A stretch of DNA of 64,000 nucleotides from STF1-184 sp050178795 (lineage in GTDB: Bacteria; Bacillota; Clostridia; Christensenellales; UBA1242), in contig JBFXFT010000002.1 in the NCBI GenBank assembly GCA_050178795.1, positions 1-64,000 of the forward strand, in the 5' to 3' direction. The position numbers and the translations under genes were made by a program. The notes beneath the pieces were generated by a model, which ran no database searches, was not told the origin of the DNA, and saw only the letters and a program-made list of their open reading frames with translations. Below are positions 1 to 8,183 of this stretch, piece by piece (within the stretch, counting starts at the first letter, position 1; each line of letters opens with the position of its first letter).

Positions 1-37
1 TTACCAATGTGGTGCTTTACCACTAAGCTACATCAGC
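1..37 (-). tRNA. tRNA-Thr(GGU) 5' part, cut by the window edge
   Basis: Read on the minus strand from 37 down to 1, this is the 5' half of a tRNA. It shows an acceptor 5' strand starting GCTGATG, a paired D-stem (GCTT with AAGC), a D-loop with GG, a five-base anticodon stem strand (CCACA) and a complete loop TTGGTAA giving anticodon GGT, which reads Thr codons. The window ends exactly at the anticodon loop, so the 3' half cannot be seen. It is 34/37 identical to the half copy at 100-136, which has no 3' half, so this copy may also be only a half gene. Confidence 0.5.
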
Positions 38-99
38 ACAAAGATTTTTTTGGTATATTTTATTAAATTTTTCAGGGCTATGCAGGGCGTTAAATTTCC

Positions 100-136
100 T
101 TACCAATGCAGTGCTTTACCACTAAGCCACATCAGC
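100..136 (-). pseudogene. tRNA-Thr-like 5' half without a 3' half
   Basis: The minus strand reads acceptor 5' strand, paired D-arm, anticodon stem strand CTGCA and loop TTGGTAA. The expected pairing strand TGCAG does not follow, and no T-arm or 3' acceptor strand is seen in the 63 bases before the next copy. A group I intron is ruled out by this short distance. It is a half gene: either a remnant or an element kept for its own reason. Confidence 0.6.
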
Positions 137-244
137 GTATGAAATTTTAGTTGATTTTTTATTCAATTTTAGGGTGTTAGAATAGTGCTCTGTTTGTTAT
201 TTATGAGTGATTGTAGGACAGTTGTAAAATGTGGTCTTTTGATT

Positions 245-282
245 TTACCAAGGCAGTGCTCTACCAGCTGAGCTACAACAGC
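245..282 (-). pseudogene. second tRNA-Thr-like 5' half without a 3' half
   Basis: Same design as the half at 100-136, with a D-stem of GCTC/GAGC in place of GCTT/AAGC (so the pairing is kept although the bases differ), a one-base-longer D-loop, stem strand CTGCC and loop TTGGTAA. The matching GGCAG strand and T-arm are absent from the following 109 bases. Weaker eight-base echoes of the same sequence lie near 182-190 and 228-236. Confidence 0.6.
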
Positions 283-356
283 ATATTTTTTTGACTTACT
301 TATTCTAACATATTTTTTTTAATTGTTCTACTAAAATAATAAAATTTTATTACTAA

Positions 357-385
357 TTGACATTGTTTAATGGAATAGATATAAT
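357..385 (+). promoter_or_regulatory. consensus SigA promoter of the transporter gene
   Basis: TTGACA at 357-362, 17-base spacer, TATAAT at 380-385. This is a perfect consensus promoter about 50 bases upstream of the ATG at 437. The rest of 283-436 is AT-rich and shows no gene. Confidence 0.75.
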
Positions 386-436
386 TTTAATAAAATATAT
401 ACTTTAAAAACAATATTTTAATGAAGAGGAAACTAT

Positions 437-1333
437 ATGTTATTAGCATTACCCCTACTGGCCCTTGTTTTTGGAATATCTACGGAAATTAGCCAAGAAT
501 ATACTGTAAAAAAATTCGGACCTAAACTTCATGTTTTTGTAAGATTTTTACTTACATTTATCTTTACATATATTGTTAATGTTATATATAAATTGTTTAC
601 AATCGGCACGGCCGATCTCAGTAAGGTTTTTTTTGATTTTCATTTAGTGTTTACTATAGAAGCCTTATTTTTTTTAGTATTGTTTTTAGCAGTGCATATT
701 ACATGTGTGGTTTTATTTAACAAAGTATTGAAAGATAGTGCAATTTATTTATTAAACATATTAATGAAAATAAGTATGGTATTTATTTTAGCAATAGAAA
801 TGTTTTTAGGGCATCTTGCTTTTTCGGTTCAAGTTATTGTAGCGATTGCCCTCTTTATTTTAGGAATACTATTTGTTCTAAATATATTTACAAATAAAAA
901 AATTAACCTTAAGCAAAATACAGCGACAATTATTATTTTGGTGTTATTAGTTATACTTAACATAACTTACCCTTATCAACAACAGCATTTACTTAATGCA
1001 AACTTTATCAATAAAGAAACTATGATAATGCTTAGTGCCTTTTTGACAAGTTTTTATGGCTTAATGTTTTTGAGACCAGATTTATCAAGGTTTAAAGAAA
1101 GTTTAAGCCCATACGCTTTCCAAAGTTTTGTGCACGTAGTTAGTCAACTCGCTTTAATGGAAATTTTAAAAGACTCTATGACAATATATATGTTTGTTAT
1201 GGGACTAATGGGTGTAGGGGTTACAATATTTTCGGCAATAATACTAAAACAAAAAATTAATAAGTATCAGTATTTTGGTGTTCTACTTGCAATGGCAGGG
1301 TTTGTTTATATGCAAGTATTACTAAATACATAA
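437..1333 (+). CDS. EamA/DMT-like multi-pass membrane transporter
   Basis: A 298-residue, highly hydrophobic protein with about ten predicted membrane segments arranged as two similar halves, and short loops rich in Lys. This layout matches the drug/metabolite transporter (EamA) superfamily, whose members move small metabolites or drugs across the cytoplasmic membrane. No substrate can be named. The ATG is preceded by an AAGAGGAAA ribosome site and by a consensus promoter. It is a single-gene unit, convergent with dnaI and closed by a shared hairpin terminator. The family call rests on topology and length, not on a diagnostic motif. Confidence 0.55.
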   Translation: MLLALPLLALVFGISTEISQEYTVKKFGPKLHVFVRFLLTFIFTYIVNVIYKLFTIGTADLSKVFFDFHLVFTIEALFFLVLFLAVHITCVVLFNKVLKDSAIYLLNILMKISMVFILAIEMFLGHLAFSVQVIVAIALFILGILFVLNIFTNKKINLKQNTATIIILVLLVILNITYPYQQQHLLNANFINKETMIMLSAFLTSFYGLMFLRPDLSRFKESLSPYAFQSFVHVVSQLALMEILKDSMTIYMFVMGLMGVGVTIFSAIILKQKINKYQYFGVLLAMAGFVYMQVLLNT

Positions 1334-1400
1334 AGCAAGAGATGAGCCCCAATCAAATATTAATTTGTGTGAATAAGTTAAATTTGAGGGTTTTTACATA

Positions 1401-1429
1401 AAAAACAACGCTTTTTGCGTTGTTTTTTA
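1401..1429. terminator. bidirectional intrinsic terminator
   Basis: A perfect twelve-base inverted repeat (stem ending CAACGC/GCGTTG, loop TTTTT) flanked by A and T runs lies between the convergent transporter gene and dnaI, and can end transcription from both sides. Confidence 0.85.
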
Positions 1430-1478
1430 ACATTTTTTAGCAAATTATTGCTGTTTTTATAAATTTTAATTAAATGTA

Positions 1479-2423
1479 TTAATGTTTTTTAAGTCTTAAA
1501 TCTTTACCCGCTATGTTTATTAGCATACTGTTTTGCTTATTCATAAGCCTGCTAAATATACGCTCGCCATAGCGGTCTAGTATGTGGTCTGGGTTTAGGT
1601 TTGTGTTTATTATTGTGCTTTTATTGTTTTGTAGTCTTTCGTTTATAACTAAAAGCAAGTACTCTATTGTTACATTTTTTAGTACAGGCTCAATGCCCAG
1701 GTCGTCAATAATCAATAGGTCGCTATTTAATATCGGCTCTAAAATATATAGTTTATCGTCAGAGAATGTTGTGTGATATTTTAAAAGGGTATTGTTTAGG
1801 TTAAAAGCGGTAACATAATAAGCGTTGTAGCCTTTTGAAATTGCCTCTTTTGCAAGGGTTTTTGTTAAGTATGTTTTACCTGTCCCTGTTTCTCCGCTAA
1901 AAATTACGTTTTTAACCTTTGAATTTGGAAAGGAATTTACAAACTTTTGGCAAAAATCTACCACCTTTGAAAATGTTTCTATTGATTCTTTTTCAAAAAC
2001 CGCTAGGTTATAGTCTTTTAATAGTGGAACCAAGTCTAAATCTATTTGGCTTTCTTGCATAAGTTTATTATTTAGTGCTTGTTTAAAACAGTTGCAATAT
2101 TCATCATTCACTATTCCTGTATCGTTACAGTTTTTACACTCATAGCTAGGGATTAGGGTAGTTGGGTCAATGTTATTTTCTATTAAAACTTTGTTTTTTT
2201 GCGCTTGCACTTTTGCTAGTTCTTTTTCAAGCGCTGTTGCGTTTTCTTTTTTGAAGTTTGCTTTTGATATGTCTAGAACTAACTCTCTTTCTTTTTTATC
2301 AAGTTTTGCATATTCGTCAATTTCAAAAGCCTTTTCCTTATTTTGGGCGGCAAAAAGTTCTGCTCTTTTTCTTTTTAAAGCGAGTTCATTATTTAGTTGT
2401 CTAATAATTTCTTCTCTACTCAT
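1479..2423 (-). CDS. dnaI: DnaI/DnaC-type replicative helicase loader (AAA+ ATPase)
   Basis: 314 residues. The N-terminal part is a charged helical region followed by a zinc-binding cluster (C96, C99, C110, C112). The C-terminal part is an AAA+ ATPase with Walker A GETGTGKT (177-184), Walker B LLIIDD (236-241), a sensor-1 region IINTNL (271-276) and the arginine-finger region ERIFSR. This is the plan of Bacillus DnaI, which loads the replicative helicase at origins and restart sites. The start codon overlaps the stop of the upstream dnaD gene (TAATG), so the two are translationally coupled. It could equally be named DnaC-like; the family is clear. Confidence 0.9.
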   Translation of the reverse strand: MSREEIIRQLNNELALKRKRAELFAAQNKEKAFEIDEYAKLDKKERELVLDISKANFKKENATALEKELAKVQAQKNKVLIENNIDPTTLIPSYECKNCNDTGIVNDEYCNCFKQALNNKLMQESQIDLDLVPLLKDYNLAVFEKESIETFSKVVDFCQKFVNSFPNSKVKNVIFSGETGTGKTYLTKTLAKEAISKGYNAYYVTAFNLNNTLLKYHTTFSDDKLYILEPILNSDLLIIDDLGIEPVLKNVTIEYLLLVINERLQNNKSTIINTNLNPDHILDRYGERIFSRLMNKQNSMLINIAGKDLRLKKH

Positions 2424-3865
2424 TAAATATCAACCTCGTCTAAATTGTCAAATAGAGCATTTAGTTCCTCATTTGAATAATTTCTTGACCTCATTTTTTT
2501 TGTTGTTGCTATAGTAGTGGCAGTTAGGCTAACAGACTCTTCCTTTGCTTTTTCTAGTGTTGTTATGCCTTTTTCGTGCCAACTAGATAGAATTTTGTTT
2601 ACATATTGGACTGGGTTAGATTTGCCAACTGCAAGTTCACAGGCATACATAACAATGTCTAAATTAAAGTTCCAATTTGCAGTCCAAGTTTTGTAATAGT
2701 CTCTGTCCCAACTGTTAACATTTCTTAAAAGCCCACAAGCATTTAAAACTTGCTTTATTTGATTATCTGTATCTATTAATTCTGCAATATATTGCTCTAT
2801 GCTCTCTAGGTTTACTAGACCTAACTTATAGAATTTTAACACTACATTATTCATGCCTTCAAGCGTTCTTATGCTGTGTTTAAAACAATATTCTGCAATG
2901 TTTAAAAGCGTTTCATTTGAGTAGCCTTTCTTTAACCAATCTGCAATGTAAGTCTCTACTATTTGGGTTAAATTTTCGTAATACACGCCGATATTTTTGG
3001 TTATGTCTTTAGCAAGGGAATACATATTGTCTTTTTCGCTTTCGTAACTTTTAATTTCGGTATAACTTAAAAGTTTTAGTTCATAATATTTTGCTAGTTT
3101 AGCATCAAGTGCGCTCATTCCACCTTTTTTATTTAATGTTTTTGCCACTAGTAAAATATCATCTAATAAAAAGTCAAATTCCTTAGTCCATTTAATAAAC
3201 ATTTGCCTTTCTTCAAAAGATGCTGGTCTATGTACGCCTAAAATCTTTAAAATTTCTAAAATGTGGCCGCTATTACTCTCAAATTCTAGTAACTTTTCTT
3301 CAACTTCTGCTGCGGTTTTCACTCCCTCATAAGCCCAGTTTTTTGCTATTGTAGTTATGTATTTATAGCCGACGTTTTTACCTTTAATTTCTGTCGCATA
3401 TTTTATTATCATAATAAGTGCGGTTGGTTCTAGTTTAAAAATTTCCATTAGACTGTAATATTCTTGGTACTCTGTCGGAGTTATCATTCTGTTTTCAATA
3501 ATCTCTTGTAGTTCTAAATTAAAACTTGCATATTTTGCTTCATCAAACTTTTTAACTTTGTTTAAAGAGGCTTTTATAGGTAAGTACCTTACTTCAATAG
3601 GGTCGGTGCTTATTATTTGCACTAAGCCTTGTTCTTGCCAATATAAAAAGGCACTTTCAATGTCCTCTGCGCTTAAATTTAGCACTTTTGCAAAACTTTC
3701 AATAGAGTTATCTCCACTTGTTGCGTGGCCGCATTTATAAAGCCCATACAAAAAAACCTTAACGCAAGAGTCTGGTGCGCTAGGCAAATATTCGTTTATG
3801 AACACATTGTCTATGTTCGTGGACGAGTTTATTACAAATTCGCTAGAAAGTTTACAAAAGCTCAT
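2423..3865 (-). CDS. dnaD: DnaD/DnaB-type primosome protein
   Basis: 480 residues. A winged-helix-like N-terminal region (about 25-110) is followed by several tandem copies of the DnaD/DnaB_2 helical domain. The last copy (about 390-455) is the clearest, with the W-x-Y-x-x-x-x-x-x-x-I/L-x-x-W pattern around 'YVNKILSSWHEKGI'. Such proteins remodel DNA and recruit the helicase loader during replication initiation and restart. The gene directly precedes and overlaps dnaI, which is the typical Bacillota pairing. It is longer than B. subtilis DnaD (232 residues) and nearer the DnaB/DnaD fusion-type proteins of Clostridia. The start at 3865 has an AGGA ribosome site and a promoter just upstream. 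Confidence 0.85.
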   Translation of the reverse strand: MSFCKLSSEFVINSSTNIDNVFINEYLPSAPDSCVKVFLYGLYKCGHATSGDNSIESFAKVLNLSAEDIESAFLYWQEQGLVQIISTDPIEVRYLPIKASLNKVKKFDEAKYASFNLELQEIIENRMITPTEYQEYYSLMEIFKLEPTALIMIIKYATEIKGKNVGYKYITTIAKNWAYEGVKTAAEVEEKLLEFESNSGHILEILKILGVHRPASFEERQMFIKWTKEFDFLLDDILLVAKTLNKKGGMSALDAKLAKYYELKLLSYTEIKSYESEKDNMYSLAKDITKNIGVYYENLTQIVETYIADWLKKGYSNETLLNIAEYCFKHSIRTLEGMNNVVLKFYKLGLVNLESIEQYIAELIDTDNQIKQVLNACGLLRNVNSWDRDYYKTWTANWNFNLDIVMYACELAVGKSNPVQYVNKILSSWHEKGITTLEKAKEESVSLTATTIATTKKMRSRNYSNEELNALFDNLDEVDI

Positions 3866-3898
3866 TTATATTATTCCTATAATTTATTTTGTAATCAC

Positions 3899-3927
3899 AT
3901 TATAAACTGTAAATAAAAATTATTCAA
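3899..3927 (-). promoter_or_regulatory. SigA promoter of dnaD-dnaI
   Basis: On the minus strand: TTGAAT (3922-3927), 17-base spacer, TATAAT (3899-3904). The -10 runs into the motif TAATGTGATTAC, which recurs in the divergent walJ promoter. Confidence 0.65.
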
Positions 3928-3993
3928 GTTAATAAACCATTTTGCTAAAAACAAAATTGCGGTTACAACTTAAACAATATAGAAAAGTGCCAA

Positions 3994-4018
3994 CATTGTC
4001 AAATATTTTCATTGTCAA
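3994..4018. repeat. short direct repeat CATTGTCAA, 16-base period
   Basis: CATTGTCAA occurs at 3994-4002 and 4010-4018, about one and a half helical turns apart, in the divergent dnaD/walJ intergenic region. It may be a regulator site; no protein can be assigned. Confidence 0.35.
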
Positions 4019-4056
4019 TATATTTATTTTTGTTTACTTTAAAGTTAGTAATGTGA

Positions 4057-4085
4057 TTGCAAAAAACAATATTTTTTGTTACAAT
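4057..4085 (+). promoter_or_regulatory. SigA promoter of walJ
   Basis: TTGCAA (4057-4062), 17-base spacer, TACAAT (4080-4085). The -35 overlaps TAATGTGATTGC (4049-4060), a near copy of the motif at the dnaD promoter. Confidence 0.6.
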
Positions 4086-4112
4086 AAAGCCTGTAATTAA
4101 AAGGACAAACAA

Positions 4113-4904
4113 ATGAAAGTAGTAACATTAGGAAGCGGAAGTAAGGGCAATTCAACATATATTGAAACAGACGGCGCAAAAATTTTAATAGACGCTGGTT
4201 TTACAATAAGCGAACTTGAAAAACGCCTAAATCTTATAGGTGTTGAGGCTTCAAACATTGACGCAATAATAATAACGCATGAGCACTCAGACCACATAAA
4301 GGGTGTAGCAAATTTCAACAAAAAATATGGTACAAAAATTTACGCACACTCTAATTTGTGGGGCATTTTGGAGGATAAACTTGGCAAAATAAAACTTGAC
4401 GAGAGGGAAGAATTTTTTGTTGATCCATTTAAAATAAACGACCTAATTATTGAGAGTTTTGAACTTCCTCACGATGCTAGTTATTGTGTTGGTTTTAGCC
4501 TTTATAATGAAGGGAGCAAGGTAAGTATAGCGACAGACCTTGGGTATGCCACTAAAAATATTGTTGAAAAATTAAAGAACAGCAACTTACTAATTTTGGA
4601 GGCAAACCACGATATTAGTGCACTTAGGGCGAACACTAAATACCCATCATATTTAAAGAGGCGCATTCTTTCCAATAAGGGACATTTATCTAACGAGAGC
4701 GCGGGTCAAGTGCTTTTGGAACTTGTAAACTGTGGCGTTCAACAAGTCGTGCTTGCACATTTAAGCGAGCAAAACAATACTCCACAAATTGCTTTTGAAA
4801 CGGTTAGGGACTTTTTAAATAAATACGGAATAATTGAGGGCAAGCACATATTTATTGATGTGGCGCCACAAGACAAAATTGGCAATATTTTTAATTTAAA
4901 ATAA
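4113..4904 (+). CDS. walJ: WalJ/YycJ-family metallo-beta-lactamase-fold hydrolase
   Basis: 263 residues, the usual length of the YycJ/WalJ/VicX family. The N-terminus opens with the family-typical 'LGSGSKGNSTYIE'. The metal-binding H-x-H-x-D-H motif is at 56-61 (HEHSDH), with later ligands in LPHD, TDLG and LAHLS segments. In Bacillus and streptococci the homologue sits in the WalRK operon and is linked to coordinating cell division or wall synthesis with replication, and it resembles exonuclease-type MBL enzymes. Here it stands alone next to the replication genes dnaD-dnaI, with no two-component system in the window. Confidence 0.88.
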   Translation: MKVVTLGSGSKGNSTYIETDGAKILIDAGFTISELEKRLNLIGVEASNIDAIIITHEHSDHIKGVANFNKKYGTKIYAHSNLWGILEDKLGKIKLDEREEFFVDPFKINDLIIESFELPHDASYCVGFSLYNEGSKVSIATDLGYATKNIVEKLKNSNLLILEANHDISALRANTKYPSYLKRRILSNKGHLSNESAGQVLLELVNCGVQQVVLAHLSEQNNTPQIAFETVRDFLNKYGIIEGKHIFIDVAPQDKIGNIFNLK

Positions 4905-4912
4905 ATTAAGGG

Positions 4913-4946
4913 CGCTCTATTCTTAAAAATAAGTAGAGCGTTTTTT
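4913..4946 (+). terminator. intrinsic terminator after walJ
   Basis: Stem CGCTCTA (4913-4919) with TAGAGCG (4934-4940), loop further paired, followed by TTTTTT. Confidence 0.85.
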
Positions 4947-4948
4947 GT

Positions 4949-4977
4949 TTGCTTTAATTGGTGCATTAATATATAAT
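4949..4977 (+). promoter_or_regulatory. SigA promoter of the CPBP-rlmH-tadA operon
   Basis: TTGCTT (4949-4954), 17-base spacer, TATAAT (4972-4977), 51 bases before the ATG at 5029. Confidence 0.55.
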
Positions 4978-5028
4978 AAGTTATAAAATAAGAAATATTT
5001 TTACTAAAAAATTACTGAACGAGGTTAT

Positions 5029-6084
5029 ATGCAAGTTTACAATAAGAGACTTTATAGTAAGGACGATAGCGCAAGCATATTTTTATATGCTATTTTGTTG
5101 CCACAAATATTTGGCATTTTACTTGGATTTTTGGCATCTTTTATTGCCACTATGTCTGGCGTAGAATATTCGGTAGTCATAAATTACGTAATTTTTGACT
5201 ATCTGTCTTTATGTTTAGCACAAATTGCCTTCCTAATGATATTTTTTGGCTATAACGCTATAAAAAAAATAGATTGGAAGATGGCAACAAAAATAAATGT
5301 ACCAATAAAGTTTAAGCAAATACTCGTTTTAATTTTAATTGCACTTGCCACTCTATTTTTATTTTCACCACTTATCAATTTGGTGGACTATTTAATAGGA
5401 CTTACTGGCTATTCAACGACTGGCGAACTGCCATTTGATTTAACGACAGTTGATGGACTACTTGTTGGTCTATTTGCTTTTGCATTTTTACCAGCAGTGT
5501 TTGAAGAACTGCTTTTTAGAGGCATAGTTTTTAATGGACTTAAAAAACTTGGCATAAAAAAGGCCATCATTTTTAGTGCGTTAATTTTTGCTTTGATGCA
5601 CCTTAGCATAGAGCAAACGGTATATCAAATAATAATTGGTGTTTTACTTGCGTATGCTGTCTATGTTACAGGAAGTTTGTGGTCCTCAATAGTCTTACAC
5701 TTTGTCAATAATTTTGTCATCATAATGATAACATTCTATTACGAGGCGTCTGGAATAGGCACAAACACTACACTTTCATTTAGTGGCTGGTTTAGTTACA
5801 TTGAGCCATTTTTATATGCTTTAGGCGGAGTAGTAGTTGTGTTCTTGTTGTTTAAACTTTTAAAATTTGTTTCTAAAAAATCTAGCACTTTAAGTAAAGA
5901 ATTTGACGAAAAAATGCAACTTCCAACTATGGAAATAAGCGGTGAGGAAGAACTAACAGAAGACCAACTTGAACTAGAAAAAGAACTAAATGTAGCAAAA
6001 GAAAAAAGTACAAATAAAAAAATCATTTATGCTTTAGTCATAGGATTATTTTTGTGGATTGCAAATTTTGTGGCATATTTATAA
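5029..6084 (+). CDS. CPBP-family intramembrane metalloprotease (first of two)
   Basis: 351 residues with about eight membrane segments. The CPBP/Rce1-like active-site signature is complete: E159-E160-x3-R164, H191 in 'FALMHL', and H224-x2-N-N in 'LHFVNN'. Bacterial members cleave membrane substrates or act in bacteriocin maturation or immunity and in regulated proteolysis. The C-terminal part adds a Glu/Lys-rich cytoplasmic stretch (about 285-335) and a final membrane segment. A GAGG ribosome site precedes the ATG. It is followed after 14 bases by a second protease of the same family. The substrate is unknown; no bacteriocin precursor is visible nearby. Confidence 0.88.
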   Translation: MQVYNKRLYSKDDSASIFLYAILLPQIFGILLGFLASFIATMSGVEYSVVINYVIFDYLSLCLAQIAFLMIFFGYNAIKKIDWKMATKINVPIKFKQILVLILIALATLFLFSPLINLVDYLIGLTGYSTTGELPFDLTTVDGLLVGLFAFAFLPAVFEELLFRGIVFNGLKKLGIKKAIIFSALIFALMHLSIEQTVYQIIIGVLLAYAVYVTGSLWSSIVLHFVNNFVIIMITFYYEASGIGTNTTLSFSGWFSYIEPFLYALGGVVVVFLLFKLLKFVSKKSSTLSKEFDEKMQLPTMEISGEEELTEDQLELEKELNVAKEKSTNKKIIYALVIGLFLWIANFVAYL

Positions 6085-6098
6085 TAAGGAAGTAAAAT

Positions 6099-7235
6099 AT
6101 GAAGAATAAGGCTTTATTTAAAACCAATTTAATATACTTCATTACAATAGCCACTTTCGTAGCGGTTAGAATTTTGAGCAGTGTTGGCATTTTTGATGGG
6201 CTAAGTTCAGAGGTTGCAAGCAATGTATTCACTCTTATAATTCAACTGGGAGTAATGTTTGTTTTACCTATCGGCTTATCGCTATTATTTTTCAAAAAGG
6301 GAGTTAAAAATACCTTTAAGGATATAGGCTTTAAAAGGGTTAGTTCAAACACCGTTGTAACGGCTTTACTTATTGGCTTTCTTGCCTTCTTTTTAAATCT
6401 TGCGGTTTCAACCGTATTTAATGGCATAATATCTTTCTTTGGATATAACCCAACTGGCAGTGGCAGTGGCTCAGGATACTCAACATTTTTGGAGTTTATT
6501 ACAGGCATTTTGTTTGTTGCTGTTCTACCCGGTATATTTGAAGAAATTACTCATAGAGGCGTGCTACTTAGGGGATACGCTAAGGAAATTGGCTATAAAA
6601 GGGCAATTGTTTATTCGGCACTTTTATTTGGTCTTATGCACTTAAATATTAGCCAAGTGTTTTATGCCATTGTAATGGGTGGGCTAATAGGTACTGTTGC
6701 GACTGTAAGTGGCAGTATTTTCCCTGCTATGCTCGTGCACTTTATGAATAACGCAATAAATGTATATTTGGTGTACGCGGCATCAAGTGGGCTACCAGGT
6801 GGCAACTTTTATGACTATGTAAACAACATATTGCAGGCTAGCAACCCACTAATTATATTTATGACTACATTTGTTTTCCTTGGACTTTTGGTTATAGGAA
6901 TATTTGTTTTGATACTAAAACTGTATAAGGAAAACACGGTCAAAAATTTGCAGAATATTCAAGAAAAAGTGGAGAGAACTTTGGACTCTCAAATTTTTAC
7001 GGACGAAAAGGCGCCAGAGGCTGCTGAAATTGCCGCCGTTAATATGGTGCTTTCTGAAAAACTAAAACCACTACTGCCTGACTTTTCTCAAATAAAGTCG
7101 CCAGTAGATTTATTAATACCAGCGAGTGAGGCAGATAAATATCAGCCAACACTTTTAGAAAACCTATTCTTTTACGCTAGCATATTTTTGGGCGTAACCA
7201 TTACAATATTCACATTTATTTGGGGTGTTGTATGA
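6099..7235 (+). CDS. CPBP-family intramembrane metalloprotease (second of two)
   Basis: 378 residues and a diverged tandem duplicate of the gene before it, with the same layout: E148-E149-x3-R153, H181 in 'FGLMHL', H214-x2-N-N in 'LVHFMNN'. A Gly/Ser stretch (119-126) precedes the catalytic helix. A long soluble segment (about 285-355) is followed by a last membrane helix. The ribosome site is AAGGAAG. Its stop codon overlaps the rlmH start (ATGA at 7232-7235), so the two genes are coupled. Either protein could act alone or as a pair; the sequence does not decide this. Confidence 0.88.
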   Translation: MKNKALFKTNLIYFITIATFVAVRILSSVGIFDGLSSEVASNVFTLIIQLGVMFVLPIGLSLLFFKKGVKNTFKDIGFKRVSSNTVVTALLIGFLAFFLNLAVSTVFNGIISFFGYNPTGSGSGSGYSTFLEFITGILFVAVLPGIFEEITHRGVLLRGYAKEIGYKRAIVYSALLFGLMHLNISQVFYAIVMGGLIGTVATVSGSIFPAMLVHFMNNAINVYLVYAASSGLPGGNFYDYVNNILQASNPLIIFMTTFVFLGLLVIGIFVLILKLYKENTVKNLQNIQEKVERTLDSQIFTDEKAPEAAEIAAVNMVLSEKLKPLLPDFSQIKSPVDLLIPASEADKYQPTLLENLFFYASIFLGVTITIFTFIWGVV

Positions 7236-7708
7236 TAACTTTTAACATAATTAGCGTCGGCACTTTGAAAGAAAAATATTTGGTTGACGCAACCAAAGAA
7301 TATATTAAACGACTTGAACCATTCGCAAAAGTCAACCTAATAGAAGTGCGTGAAAGTGCACTTTCAAATAATGCAAGTGCCAGTGAAATTAATAAAGCAA
7401 AGCAAATTGAAGCGCAGGATTTAAAACAAAGGGCAAAGGGCTTTTTGGTTGCGCTTGAAATTAAAGGTAAGTCAATGACGAGTGAGGAGTTTAGTAAAAA
7501 AATTGATGAACTAGCGACCTCTGGCGTTTCTGAAATAAGTTTTATTATTGGTGGTTCAAACGGTTTAGATGATGAGTTTAGTAGGGGTTGTAACTTACAG
7601 TTATCATTTTCTAGTTTTACTTTTCCACATCAATTAATGAGGGTTATTATGCTGGAGCAGTTATATAGGGCTATGTGCATAATTAACAATAAAACCTATC
7701 ACAAATAA
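7232..7708 (+). CDS. rlmH: 23S rRNA (pseudouridine1915-N3)-methyltransferase RlmH
   Basis: 158 residues, matching the RlmH family length. SPOUT-fold signatures are present: 'FIIGGSNGLDDE' for S-adenosylmethionine binding and a C-terminal 'FPHQLMRVIMLEQLYRA' followed by 'YHK'. The enzyme methylates pseudouridine 1915 in helix 69 of 23S rRNA on the 70S ribosome. I chose the ATG at 7232, which overlaps the preceding stop, over an in-frame start four codons upstream because homologues start 'MxIxIIxVGKLK'. It is co-directional with tadA, 10 bases downstream. Confidence 0.95.
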   Translation: MITFNIISVGTLKEKYLVDATKEYIKRLEPFAKVNLIEVRESALSNNASASEINKAKQIEAQDLKQRAKGFLVALEIKGKSMTSEEFSKKIDELATSGVSEISFIIGGSNGLDDEFSRGCNLQLSFSSFTFPHQLMRVIMLEQLYRAMCIINNKTYHK

Positions 7709-7718
7709 AAGGTGTAAA

Positions 7719-8183
7719 ATGAACGAAGAATATATGAAACTTGCACTCTATGAAGCAACTAAGGGACTACAAAAAGACGAGGTTCCAGTTGGCACAATAA
7801 TAGTTTGCGATGGCAAAATAATAAGTAGAGGGCACAATAAAAGAGAAAAAAATAAAAACGCACTTTTGCACGCAGAAATAGTTGCAATAAATAAGGCTTG
7901 CAAAAAACTTAAAAGTTGGCGCCTTGAAAATTGCGACATTTATGTTACATTAGAGCCATGCCCAATGTGCGCTGGCGCAATTATTAATTCAAGAATAAAA
8001 AACGTTTACTTTGGTGCAAAAGACCCTAAAAGTGGTGCCTTTGGAAGCGTAATAAATTTAGCCGAAGTAAAAGAATTAAATCACAAACCAAACCTTGTTG
8101 GTGGTATAATGGAAGAAGAGTGTGGTTCGCTATTAACAAACTTTTTTAAAGAAAAAAGGCAAAAAGTTGCAAAAAACAATTAA
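7719..8183 (+). CDS. tadA: tRNA adenosine(34) deaminase TadA
   Basis: 154 residues. The zinc-dependent deaminase motif is complete: H51-A-E53 and P-C81-x2-C84. The context 'LEPCPMCAGAI' and a C-terminal 'LLTNFFKEKR' are typical of TadA rather than of free-nucleoside deaminases. It converts A34 to inosine in tRNA-Arg(ACG). An AAAGGTGT ribosome site precedes the ATG. It is the last gene of the 5029 operon, with two other RNA/membrane functions upstream. Confidence 0.93.
   Translation: MNEEYMKLALYEATKGLQKDEVPVGTIIVCDGKIISRGHNKREKNKNALLHAEIVAINKACKKLKSWRLENCDIYVTLEPCPMCAGAIINSRIKNVYFGAKDPKSGAFGSVINLAEVKELNHKPNLVGGIMEEECGSLLTNFFKEKRQKVAKNN

Noticed and set aside
1..282. Group I intron or split tRNA genes explaining the tRNA halves
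   Set aside because: The gaps are only 63 and 109 bases, too short for a group I intron, and no matching 3' halves are in view. Trans-spliced tRNAs of this type are known from archaea, not bacteria.
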